From Kitagawia praeruptora (lineage: Eukaryota; Streptophyta; Magnoliopsida; Apiales; Apiaceae), in assembly GCA_037693485.1 (NCBI GenBank), contig CM075354.1, forward strand, positions 61,613,501-61,677,500: DNA of 64,000 bases, given 5' to 3'. Both the position numbers and the translations under genes were made by a program. Under the pieces are notes generated by a model. It had not been told where the DNA came from, searched no databases, and saw nothing but the letters and a program-made list of their open reading frames with translations. Position 1 is the stretch's first letter, and the number at the start of each line of letters is the position of its first letter. Below, one piece after another: positions 31,877-43,137 of this stretch.

Positions 31877-34800
31877 TAGGGGTGTACACGGGTCGGTTTG
31901 GCCGGGTTAAAGCATTAAAACGACCCAACCCATTATAAATCGGTTTGGAAATTTTTAACCCGGCCCATGAAAATTAAATTTATAACCCAACCCAATTTGT
32001 TATAGGTTGGTTTGGGTCGGTTTGAATGAGTTGCTTAAATGTAAAAGTTAATTAAATAACTTGGATATGCAAAAGAATAATCAACCCAAAATCAAAATGC
32101 AACAGAATTTGAATTCCCTGGACCAAATGCAACATAACAAGTAGCAACATAACTGAATGGCTGAATCAGTACAAAGTTAACACAATCCTGATTCAACATA
32201 GTCTTAACTTGAGAGTACATAAACTAAAATCCATGAAACATAGTCTTAAAAGTACATAAACTGAAATAAAAGCATTGATAGTCGATAGATCACACATCAA
32301 TGATATTGATATTCTTTGTCGCAATCTCCTCACTTGTCATCTGGTTCCTCATCTTGTTCAAATTTTCTGCAAGATTAAAAAATACATACTCATTATTTGG
32401 CAGTGCAGAAGTATAGACTATAAACTATTTAATACACATATTAGATTGAACAATGTACCTTCTTCAACAAATTGATAAGAGTAGGTTTCATCCTTAAAAT
32501 CATATAATTTTACTCCTCCTTTGTCCCCCTTCAACCAAATTTGAGTGCAAACTAAAACTTCTACCATTTTTGGACTTAACGAGCTCCTAAATGGGTCTAA
32601 AATACGCCCACTGGTACTAAAGGCGGATTCAGAAGCAACTGTGGAGACAGGAATGGCAAGAACATCTCTAGCAATTAAAGACAGAATCTTATACCTTTCA
32701 GAGTTATCCTTCCACCACATTAAAATGTCAAAAGAAGAATCCATCGGATTGATAGGTTCTTCGGTCAGGTATCTATCCAAATCATTTTTCTTTTCGCTTA
32801 TATCCATTCGCTGCTGTTGCATGTAATTTTCCAATAATCTCCTTTTATTTGGTTGACCACCAGTGGTTTTTGGAGAAAAGTTTATTCCATCAACCTGTAA
32901 AAATTTAATTCATAGATGAACAAAGTTAGTGGACATCAGAATAACAGAACTAACAGAATTTATATAAGACAAATTCAGGGAGGCTATATGGAGGACCATG
33001 CCAATTACAACAGGAACCTTAGTTTCACAGATTTCATTACAGACTTGCAGGTAGTCACAGCTTTAGGTTGGCATGGTGTGAATCTCTGAAAGTACAATAT
33101 CAATTTCAAGATTGGTGAACCAGGCTTTAGATCTGAAAGTATAATTAAGTCTGTTTTATTTTTTAAATACATCCTGGAATTTGCAGAAAACTAATACAAT
33201 TCAGTTGTAGACCATCATTTAATTAGTACCACTACAGCATAAACTTTTAATGTTTAATGATATAACTGTAAGACTATTAATTAGTACCATGAGAACATGA
33301 CGAAATTAAAGTTTGTCAATACTTGGCCCTGACTTAACTTTAAGCAGCTTAATGTGTTCAGATCAGACCCCAAGAAATTGAAAAGAAAATCTTCATGATT
33401 TTCTCAGACAATTACATCGATGTTTCAAGAAAACCAGAGCTTAATTCATTACATATACCTACATTGACCATAACTGAAGTTTAAGCAGCTAAATACAATT
33501 ATGATCAGTTTTAAATTACTCAGTAATGAACAAAATGAAAACTTAGCATCAGAGTTTACCTTATAGCCAACATTGTCACCCTGAGAATCATATGACATGT
33601 ATAAACGTTGCAGCAAAGACTCCACCTTGATGGCAATTCTAGCAACAGATTCAGCATCATAAACGTTTTCAAAACAATACTTCAAATATCCCATCTTGTA
33701 TCGCGGATCAAGTACAATAGCTACAAATAATAACGGGTTGATGTCCTCTGCATTCCCCCAGTATTTATTGAATTTTCCTTTCATACTTGCAGCCATTGAA
33801 GATAGCAATGGATCAGTATTAGCAGCCAGATCACTCAATAAAGCCTGAACCTCACAAATTTCATGATAAAAGTTGTTTGAAGTGACATTCAAAGTGCTGC
33901 TAAATTTTAGAGTAACTTCGTAAAAAGTGGCTAGAAACCTCACAAATACTGCTGCAGCTTGCCAATCAGAATACATAGGAGGCCCGACCCTCTTTTTGCC
34001 ATTTTCTTTTTCATTAAAATAACTCAGAAATTTATCATCTTCATCCTCATATCTTCCAAATGCCTTTTCAAATTTCAGTGCCACGTCCAACATCTGAAAA
34101 GTGGAGTTCCACCTTGTCGGTACATCTAAAACCAACCCTCCCTTATATTCGATCTTTTCTTTCTCCACACAGCTTTTAAATTTTTGTAACCTTGCCGGAG
34201 ATGATCGAATGTATCTTACACTATTCCTAATGGCTGCAATTGAATCCTGCATTTCTTTCAAGCCCTCATTCACAATTAGATTTACAATATGGGCACCGCA
34301 CCTCATATGCATATGTTCTCCATCAAGAATAGCCCCTTTCCATACCTTTACCCTTCTCCGAACAAAACCAACAACCTCTTTGTTAGCCGAGGCATTGTCA
34401 AGTGTTACCGTAAAGACCTTTTCTATTCCCCAACCAAGCAAACAAGTTTCTATCGTCTTACCAATGGTATCACCTTTGTGATTTGAAACTAGACAAAAGT
34501 TTATGATTTTTTTCTGCAATTTCCAATCTGCATTGATGTAATGAGCTGTAAGAACCATATATGACATTTGGGTCCTACTAGTCCAACAATCCATTGTTAA
34601 ACACACTCTTTGGTGGGTGGTAGTTAGCTCCGTCATCAATTTTACCCTCTCATTATAGAACAAGTGATACACATCTCGAGCAATTGTTACTCTACTTGGA
34701 ACAACAAACTTCGGTTGTAATTCTTGTATAAGCTCCTTAAACCCATCGCCCTCCACAACTCTAAATGCTTGCTCATCCTTCACCACAAATTTAGCCAACG

Positions 34801-36062
34801 CAGTTCTACACCTCACCTTGTTAAATGTAACAGCCAACAGATTTGAACCTCCACCAGATTCCTTTTTGAAACTAAGTACCTTTTGCTTCTTATCCACTCT
34901 CTTCTTGCACTTTTTAAAGTGACCCCACATGCTGCTGGTACCAACTCTAGTGCTGTGACAAGCATAATCAGCATCGCAGTAATTACAGTTGCTTCGAGGA
35001 TTATCTGGATCTCCACCTTTCACTTTAGTAAAGTGATCCCAAATGTCTGATTTCCTGGTGGGTTTCTTCTTATTTGTTAATGGTTCATCATCACCTTCTT
35101 TTTTAGGTGATCTAAGCTCAATAGGAGTAGTGTTTGGGGTGGTATTAGGGGTAGTATTTCGGGTGAGATTTGCAGCAGTGTTTGGGATGGTATTAGGGGT
35201 AGTGTTTGGGGTGGGATTTGAAACATTGTATGTCACATCTTCCATTTCAGTCGCAATCACATCCATTTCAGTCCTATATAACAATTACAAAGTATACATT
35301 ACATAGCAAGAACCACAAATACATGGAAACAATCACAGAGAACTAAATCAAGAGTAACATATAACAATAATCAATAGAGTATATCTAAACCAAGCAACCA
35401 ACACATCAACAGATAACAATAATCAGATATTTGTATCTCTAATTTAATAAAGATGAACAATAATAACAATAATCACTAAAGATGAACTAAAATCACATGA
35501 TTACATGAGTATATTTATTAAGTTTAAGATGATTAAAGAAAATAGATAAACAAGCACAAGCAGTAATCAATAATCAGTAATCACTATATATGTTATTAAT
35601 TTAAAGAAGAACAAAGAAAAGAGAGTAAAGATTTGATACCTGTTTGTGCTTGAACGAAGAAATGGAGAGTCAATTGTGAAGAGAAAAGAGCGGTGTGAAA
35701 AGATAGAGCGGCGTCTCTAAGTGTAAGTGGATATGTTTGTATGCTGAGTAATTGAGACTTGAGATGTATAACCTAAACGGCTAAACCTAAAAATATATGG
35801 GCTAATAGTCTGATAGAATGAATAGATATGTTAGTGGGCTGGACCTGAAATAAGGGACTAGTGGGCTGTAAAAATACTAAACGGGTTGGGTTGGGTTGGG
35901 TTGGGTGAAAAAAGTCCAAACCCATACCCAACCCATTAACACCGGTTTAAATTATTTTTGACCCAACCTTGTTCCGGTTTGAAATTATTCGGTTTGGGTC
36001 GGGTGAAAATAGGGCCGGTTTTGGTCGGTTTGGTCGGTTTGGCCGACCCGTGTACACCCCTA
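31877..36062 (-). mobile_element. Complete hAT transposon
   Basis: 4,186 bp with perfect 20-bp terminal inverted repeats TAGGGGTGTACACGGGTCGG (31,877-31,896 and 36,043-36,062) and a perfect 8-bp target duplication CAAGCGAT (31,869-31,876 and 36,063-36,070). Both features are diagnostic of the hAT superfamily. Subterminal zones are rich in GGTTTGG/CCAACCC and, on the right, tandem GGGTT. It carries one transposase gene on the minus strand. Intact ends, duplication and frame suggest a recent insertion. Confidence 0.95.
32418..35284 (-). CDS. hAT transposase (BED zinc finger, RICESLEEPER-like)
   Basis: Two exons on the minus strand, 35,284-33,560 and 32,894-32,418, joined by a GT...AG intron in phase 0, give an uninterrupted frame of about 733 codons. 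Order: Thr/Asn/Pro-rich repeated N-terminus (residues about 20-55), BED finger (SDIWDHFTKV ... CNYCDADYACH ... GHFKKC), RNase H-like catalytic core (LTMDCWTSRTQMSYM; FTVTLDNASANK, with candidate catalytic Asp residues), helical insertion, and the C-terminal hATC dimerisation segment in exon 2 (VLAIPVSTVASESAFSTSGR). This matches the plant hAT transposase and domesticated RICESLEEPER family. The start could be M35,284 or the next Met (about 35,266). A further GT near 32,460 could add a short alternative last exon. Because it sits between intact TIRs it is a transposase, not a domesticated host gene. Confidence 0.88.
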
Positions 36063-36070
36063 CAAGCGAT

Positions 36071-37512
36071 GTTGATTGTTGATTGTTGAATGCTAAAGTT
36101 GTCCCAAAAAAAAATCTAATTCATGGTCACTACTATTACAGACATAGACTCTATATTCTGGGCAGGAAGACATCAAAGATGAAATGTTGAAGTTCTACAA
36201 TTTTAAAAATTTGCCTAACTATAAACATAATTATACCAAATATAATATTGAATCTGTTTGGGATAGGATAAAGCAATGAATGTTTTGATAAAATTCCGTC
36301 TATTTCATTTAAATTTGCAGGACCTAATCATATCAAATTTTATTTAGACTTTTTTTTTTGACAAAAATTTTTATTTAGACTTATTGTTTATCAAAACCTA
36401 ATAACTGGCAATGCAAAATAATCTTTGCCATTATTCCACGGAAATCGACAACAAACATATGGGTTCCATACTTCCATTTGACTTACGTATATTCGGCTAA
36501 TTGAGATTAATATTTGAATAATGTTATCATATCCTGGATAAGAGGGTGTGAAAATTATTTCCAATGGTACCAAATAATAAAAAATATTATTTAATATATT
36601 TTTCCATATTATTTTTGATATTTTTTTCCAAAATAATATTTAATGATTATTATCCGAAAATGCAAACCTTATAAAAAAATGCATAACATAATTATTTTTA
36701 ATTCGTGTTGTGTCGAGTGTTGTAAAAAGCGGGAATCGGACTTAATCGGTAGAGGCACTGTCCAGGGATTAATCAAGTATTTGAGGATTAATCGGAATAA
36801 TTAATCGCATAATCGGATTATTAATTAGTGCGACAAATAGGAATTAATCGATGATTAGTCGCGATTAATCATCTATTTTTAGAACAGAGGTTGTGTCCAC
36901 AAATAAAATTACTACGGAATTCAATTTTTGGCATGATATGTTACTTCACTTACATCCTACTAATGAGCCTCACCTTTTTTTTAGTGTATGGACTTATTTT
37001 CGGTTAAAAATTTCATATTTTGATAAATTTTTTTATATAAATATTTTATGTATATTTGAGATTTTATAAGTTGCAATAAAAGCTAACATTTTTTCAGAAA
37101 AAAGTTAAAAATCTTTAACTTTGTATGGAAAAAAATTCCCCAAAACACCCCAATGTTTCAACAATTTCAATAAATTATTAAGAATAGTGTTATGTTATCT
37201 GGCAATGTGGCATTACCATCCCTCTTAACACCATACAGTACTAAAGATTCTCTAGCGTGGTTATTGACTTTTGTTGTTTCACAAAACTAAACAATAATAT
37301 AAAAGGGTAGAAAAAATTAATTGAAAGTAACTTAAATTATAAATATAAATAAAAGGGAAAGATATTGAAATACAAAAACGAAAAATAAAATTCGAAGAAT
37401 CCAAAAAAATATTAAAACATACCTGATAAAAAATTAAAATACTGGAAACTTGTTTATAGAAATTATAAGAACGCTTCACTGAAAAAACAAATAAAAAGGA
37501 ATTAATTCACAG
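36071..37512. other. AT-rich non-genic stretch
   Basis: No gene. 36,715-36,890 is a GC-richer block with about ten TTAATCG/ATTAATC motifs in both orientations, probably the end of an undefined DNA transposon. The remainder is A/T runs. Confidence 0.45.
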
Positions 37513-37520
37513 ACATGTAG

Positions 37521-37942
37521 TCCAAGAATATTTTAGATTTTTTTTACATGTATTTAAGTTATCTAAGAATTATTTAAAAGAATTTATGATTTTTTATATG
37601 TGTGGATTTTTTTTATTAGGTGTTTTTGAAATTTTTTAAAATAATAAAAGGTACTAATTTGTTTCATTTATTTAAAATTTGATATTTCTGATTATGTTTA
37701 TTTATTTAATTTTGGGATATTTATGTGAAAATATGTTATACAATTCCTTTTTGTTTTTCGAAAAAGAGTACTTCTTTTATGTTTTTGTGATAGTTTTTAT
37801 TTGTTCTATTTGCATTATTTTTGAGTTTTTTTGTGTATTTTAGTTTTCTAAATTTAGTATATCTCTTAAAATTTGTGTTTGTTTTGTTTGTTTTGTTGAT
37901 CACAATTTGTTGATTTATATGTCATTTCCAAATATCACCCTT
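37521..37942. mobile_element. 422-bp repeat copy flanked by 8-bp direct repeat
   Basis: Homologous to 12,772-13,588 but without the 395-bp MITE, so it preserves the MITE's empty site (CTTAAAATT, 37,864-37,872). It is flanked by ACATGTAG on both sides (37,513-37,520 and 37,943-37,950). An 8-bp duplication would fit an hAT-type insertion, but no terminal inverted repeat is apparent. Confidence 0.6.
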
Positions 37943-37950
37943 ACATGTAG

Positions 37951-38398
37951 TGATAAGATATTGAGCAACAAGATATCACGTACATGACCTAGATCAAGTC
38001 CTGATATAAGTATAATGCATCAAAATTCTTAAGAGTAAAACATAAAATAAAAAAAAAACAATATTTTAGCTTCACAGTTGCAGATAGCTCATATAAACAC
38101 CAGAGGGTTCGCTTTTGAGTAGTTTAACATATTTCTAATATGATACAAATTCCATTTTAAAACTCACCCTTACAAGGCCATTGAGTTATCATCATTTTCA
38201 AAGCTCACCTCCTTAATCAGTAATTACCCGAGCCTGACAGAAAAATTCAATTTCTAATTAACCATCTTCCTAAAATCTTATGCAATTGTAAACAGTTTCA
38301 ATATATCCAAATTCTTTACACAGGATTATCATAATTCACTTGTACAGCTCCACAATAACAATATAACAGCAAAGACGAACGAATGCAATAACACTTAC
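37951..38398. other. Non-genic stretch before copy B
   Basis: AT-rich. On the minus strand it should follow the PreP exon donor at 38,399, but the next PreP exon is not recognisable. Nothing assignable. Confidence 0.4.
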
Positions 38399-38549
38399 GG
38401 AGGAGTTCGAAAAACAACACCAAAACCTTATTCTCATCGTCATTCGAAACAGACATAACTTCAGCACCAGTCTTTTTATGTTTAAACAAAACCGCATTGG
38501 ATTTACACTCTTCAATAAACTGCTCCGATACTTCAATAAAATGTTCAAA
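38399..38549 (-). pseudogene. Presequence protease (PreP) exon fragment, copy B
   Basis: Same fragment as at 1-141 but complete on its 3' side: it ends CTCC followed by a GTAAGTG donor, which matches the expected exon end after the RTPP motif. One missing T just after the DDENKV motif shifts the frame in both copies, so the damage predates the duplication. The zinc-binding exon is absent. Confidence 0.78.
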
Positions 38550-38586
38550 AAGAGTTTAAAATGCCACATGAAGAAAATAAATATAC

Positions 38587-38646
38587 CTCGTCATTGCAGT
38601 GACTACAGAATATATCATTCCCCTGCTTGTAGCCCTCAAGTTTAAC
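38587..38646 (-). pseudogene. TDBD/PHD-protein-like exon fragment, copy B
   Basis: Identical to 179-238: 20 codons between CAG acceptor and GT donor with the FCSHC cysteine pair. It lies about 40 bp upstream of the PreP exon on the same strand. Confidence 0.5.
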
Positions 38647-40240
38647 CTGTAAACTTTAATTTATTCAGCTATGAAAATTAGAAGAAAGGTATCAGAAGCA
38701 ACATATAATGTAAATGAAATCAGACACAACCTCTCCTTTTTTTTTGCTAATTAGACACAACCTCTCCTTTGTCACAATAAACCAACTTTATACCATCTTG
38801 GAGTCCTTTCTTCGAAAATAGTAACTGGTGCAAACCATTGCTCCTATCTCAGCAAAAAAAGGAGTTGGTAAGGCTACAACGGAAATGGAATTCACATTAC
38901 TGATACTTATTGCACAAAATACCTCACATTTTCTTAGTGCAACTTGTATTCTTTCTTTTTTGTTTTTAAACTCCACCAGAAGAATAATGGATCTTAAACA
39001 TGACAGTGCTAAAGTAATGGACCAGGAGAAAACTACGAAATCAAATTCAAACAAGTTAACTAGGCAATTTAATACAAGAACTCAATTAAAAGAAAGCATT
39101 TAAAAACTAATTAATACTAATTAATCTAGAAGGAGCCAACAAAAATATTAATAAGGACTGCTAATAAGACTAGTGGATGCAATGTAAAAATGGGATTTAA
39201 GTACATTTAACATTAATGAATGACCTGACCACTAGATGTGTAAAATTAATTACAACTACATTAAGGCTAATTAGTTAAAGACCCAAAGTAGATTTATAAG
39301 CAAGGATTAATATCAAGGAACTGGACAAAGAAAAAAAAGCATATAACATGGGCTAAAATGGAAATGGGTTTAAATGAGAATGGGCCATAAATTACAAACA
39401 AGCAACGTAAATAAAGAACATCAAACAAACTTTAATCAAACAAGTATGAGCATCAAATTAAGAATAATATCTGATGATGTTAAAAGCCCTAATTCAATTC
39501 GATCCCCAATTCAAACCCTAACTGAATCAGCCTCCAAGCTTGAAGAAACCCCAAATCGAAATCCTAATTTTGAGTGAGTGAGCGGTGACTCGGTGAGCGG
39601 TGGTAGAGAGTGAGCGGCGGATAGGATTAGGTTAGGAGTGAGTGAGTGTGTTTTCTTGGTGTTAGAGTGAGTGAGTGTGTCCCGTTTCTTTTATTACTAA
39701 TTAGAGTGTTGCAAAATTACAAGCGCCAAAATTGTCGCGGTCCAAAATTTCGGACAGCGCCAAAACCCAGCCCATGCCAAAAGCAAAACCCAGCCCAGTA
39801 ATTTGGACACCGCCATAACAAAATACTGAACACTTACAATTTTTTTATTTTTCTGTTTTATTAATTTTTATTTGAAAATTTCTTCAATTTAATTAAATTT
39901 ATAAGAAGATATGTTATTTTTATTTGTAAAAATGTTATATTTTAGTTCAATAATGTATACAAATTTTTTATATCAAACTTAACATTATTTCTCAAACTTT
40001 ATTCATTTTATGGAAAATTAATTTTTTTTTTCAAAAAAAAATTATTTTGTTATGTTTTTTTTAATAATTTGGTCTATTTTCAAATTATAAAAAATGTTCT
40101 ATTTTATAGAAATTCTAATATTGACTCTAATAACAAACTTTGAAAATTTAAATTATTTGTTTTCTAAATTAATTAATTTTAATTCACAATAATTACTTAT
40201 TTCAATTTTTGTTAAAAAGGTTGTGTTTAAAGCATATTAA
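38647..40240. other. AT-rich stretch with possible leader, copy B
   Basis: Copy of 239-1,832 with only scattered base changes; no gene supported. Confidence 0.4.
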
Positions 40241-40894
40241 CGGCAACACTTCACAAGGGTTGCAACTTGCTACACTTCTTTTAGCTCCGGCAACACCAGA
40301 TTATGTATACAACAACACAAAAAAAACGTTGCTGTAGGCCATCAAGTCTAGAGCTACTACAACGTTTTTCATTGCAACACCAAAAAAAAGCGTTGCTGCA
40401 AACTAATCTGTTTGCTGATTCAGTGTTCACTTAGTTTTTTTTTACCCATTTATTTTGCTCAATTATGTTCTAGTAGCAAGTAATTTTATATGCCGGTATC
40501 TTATATTTTAAATATTTATTCCAGCCCGGTGTATGTAAAATTGTTGCGATTAGTTTTATGTTCTGTCATAGAGCATAAATATTTTCCTAGTCCTCTCATG
40601 GAGCACAGTGATAGTCCCATCTGCCTACCATCTTCCATTCTCCTCCCAAATGAAATTGTAGCAGATGAAAATAACCATGATCTGTTTTGTTCCCTCTTAA
40701 ACATGTTACTTACCTGAAATATTTGGGTAATTATATTGATAGAACATGTGTTTGTATTTTAATGTATATAAAAACTTCTGGGGGTCTCTGTGTGATTCTT
40801 AATTGTTGCACAGAATTTTACAGGTAGCGAGGTCTGCTTTCTTTTTTATTGGTATCTGCGTATATAGCAGCAGATGAAATGTCGTCTAAGTAGT

Positions 40895-41341
40895 GCTAAA
40901 TTTGAATGTCGCCACTCGAGGTTCCCGGACTAACAATACATCAGGAAATCGTGCTGGTGCAAATGCACTTAGAGATGGCTGGGGAATTCCCAATCTTGCA
41001 GGGGAAAATACACAGTCAAAGCAGCTTGCTAGATCCTGCTATGATGATGCAATTATTACAAAATCTGGCTATGTTGGAGATGATTAATCAGGTCTAGTTA
41101 CCCAATTGAAAGCAAGTGCTTTAAGTTTATACTTCTTATATATCTCAGATAGTATTTCATTATGTTCCCATTTCTAACTAGTGATAAATTTACTTAAACT
41201 ACACTAGGTTTCATCTTAAAAGTTTAAGTGTTAGCAGATGATTAATATTGATCCACAGTTGTGTGGTCTGGTTGATTCCAATCTTGAAGTGCTAGAAGCA
41301 AGGCAGAACCTAGAAATTCGAGAGACCTCCGCTGTAACAAG
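40895..41341 (+). pseudogene. Ubiquilin/DSK2-like exon fragments, copy B (longer version)
   Basis: The first exon (about 40,895-41,091) reads TRGSRTNNTSGNRAGANALR and, after a one-base frameshift near 41,030, LLDPAMMMQLLQNLAMLEMI before a GT donor. The second (41,238-41,341) reads INIDPQLCGLVDSNLEVLEA. A Ser/Thr/Asn/Gly-rich linker followed by Asn/Gln/Met helices resembles the middle region of plant ubiquilins. The frameshift shows it was already inactive. Confidence 0.48.
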
Positions 41342-41612
41342 TTAGGTTACCAAATCTTTTAAAAAACCCAAAGTACTAATTAATTTGTTTATCAACTCAA
41401 GCTGTTCAAATTATTGTTCTGATACTACTCTGTTCGAATTTGTTTAATCAATTATATACGGTTTAAATTTGATTAGGCATAAGTTTGATGTGCTGCAGAA
41501 TGGCACTACTACATTCACCTTGTCTAAAGAATAACTTTTTTTTGTTACAAAGTGAGTTAATGTCTGATATCTATTTTTGTGATGAAACTGAATAACAGAT
41601 CATTTTTTGCAG

Positions 41613-41683
41613 GTTTTAATGTAGAGACAGTCAAATACAAGAACATTAGCTTCACTGCGTGGGATGTTGGTGGACAGGACAAG
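41613..41683 (+). pseudogene. ARF1-type GTPase exon fragment, copy B
   Basis: Identical in this exon to 3,063-3,133: switch I/II exon with DVGGQ, bordered by AG and GT. Confidence 0.85.
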
Positions 41684-42769
41684 GTTATATTCTACCTTTT
41701 GTTTGTTTAGGGCATGTAATGGAGGACTGGAGGTTATAGTTGGAAAATGAGTTTCATTTCGACTGTTCGGGGATAGTGACAATAACTTAAAATGGATATG
41801 CAGATAGCTTAATCCTATTTTCTGCCCTGCACCATTTCTCTCCCGTCGTTTGCACTTAACCTATTATAGTTGATTACTCTTAGTATAGCATACAGGTTAT
41901 CTCTATTTATAGCATACAGGTTCACTCTCAGTAGCCTGGATTTTCCTATATCACACGCAGCAATATTTCGCTTATTTCATATATCTTTTTTATAGTTGAT
42001 TTAAAATAACTGTGTTGCAGCCATGACAAAATGCAGTGAATTTTTTTTTTCAAGCAAAAAACTAGAAACAAGCTTCAACTGATCAGGTCATGTGCATATT
42101 TTTGTTCACTGTACAATCAATAGTAGTCATTTAGTTATTGCGATGAGAGTATTTGTTTGTCTACTAATATTACGTTATTATCTTATGTTGCAGGGGGGCT
42201 ATAAAGAATTTAAAGTATGCATGAATGGGTGGCTACTTACTATAAATAATTTTGTAAATATGTCACAAGTTTATTGTACTAGATTGTTATTTTCTTTTTG
42301 GGCTTAAGGGTTATGAAGTCCATTAACTTGTATTGATGAATTTTGGTATTGGTGTAATAAAATAGATTTTCAATTTTTAGGAAATGCATATATACAAATT
42401 GTTCCTTCTAAATTTTTATTATGAAAGTGCTATTGAAAGTATACATTGTTGCCATCAATTGTTTAAAATATGTTTATGTGGGGCCCAATTGAAAACTCAT
42501 GGGGGGCACCTGTGGGATCCACATGTGGGTCCCAATTGCCAAATGCAACGCTGAAAAAGCGTTGCCGTTTCTTTTTTTTGCTCTACAGCAACGTTTTTTT
42601 GGATTGCTGCAACATTTTGAAAATGTTGCTGCAAGCCATCTATGGCGTAGTTTTGATACAAACACTTGAGGACAAGTCTCTTAAGGGGGGAAGCTATGAA
42701 ATAGGCTGTGGGTTTTATTAAATAAATATGTGAATTTAAAATATTGGATTAATTTAGTAAAAAAATTTA

Positions 42770-43137
42770 GAGAAAAACGAATATCAGATTAACCTGATAT
42801 TAACCTTATGTTTACATCAGGTTAAACGACACAAGGTCTCTCTTATAAAATGAAACTTTTTTGTCGTTTAATGACAAACCCACCATTTCACCACCACGTC
42901 TTTCTTTCTTTGCTTAACTGCTTTCTTTTCTTATGCATAAACAATTCCTTATCTTTTTTCTAATATACAATCATGTATTCATGTACGAGTATATATTATA
43001 TATTATAAAGTAATAATCAAAGTGCTAGTGTATGTATTACCATTGTCGTATTTGGTAGTAGAACCTGTTCAGGATTGTCGTTTCACCTCATTTAAGCAAT
43101 ATCCTTATATCAGGTTAATCTGATATTCCTTTTTCTC
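42770..43137. mobile_element. Mutator-like MITE, copy B (368 bp)
   Basis: Same 31-bp inverted termini and AAAAATTTA flanks as 4,217-4,728, but 144 bp shorter inside. Confidence 0.75.

Larger units (their letters stand above)
1..38408. repeat. Copy A of a large direct duplication
   Basis: Bases 1 to about 23,965 are repeated in the same order and orientation from 38,409 to the window end. Divergence is below about 1% by eye, and even short untranslated stretches match. The offset changes stepwise (38,408, 38,550, 38,409, 38,420, 40,777, 40,035) at discrete indels listed separately. Bases 23,966-38,408 are seen once only, because the window ends first. The left breakpoint is not visible: position 1 already lies inside the repeated unit. 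A real tandem duplication and a haplotig placed in tandem would look the same here. Confidence 0.95.
40241..42640. mobile_element. Element-like block with GCAACG subterminal arrays, copy B
   Basis: Copy of 1,833-4,090 with the same opposing GTTGC/GCAAC clusters at both edges. It retains about 143 bp of ubiquilin-like exon that copy A has lost, so B is nearer to the ancestral captured content. Confidence 0.45.

Noticed and set aside
32418..35284. Domesticated host BED-finger gene (RICESLEEPER)
   Set aside because: The gene lies between perfect hAT inverted repeats and an 8-bp target duplication, so it is the element's own transposase.
38350..38408. Exact junction of the tandem duplication
   Set aside because: Position 1 already lies within the repeated unit, so the breakpoint is at or upstream of the window start and cannot be located here.
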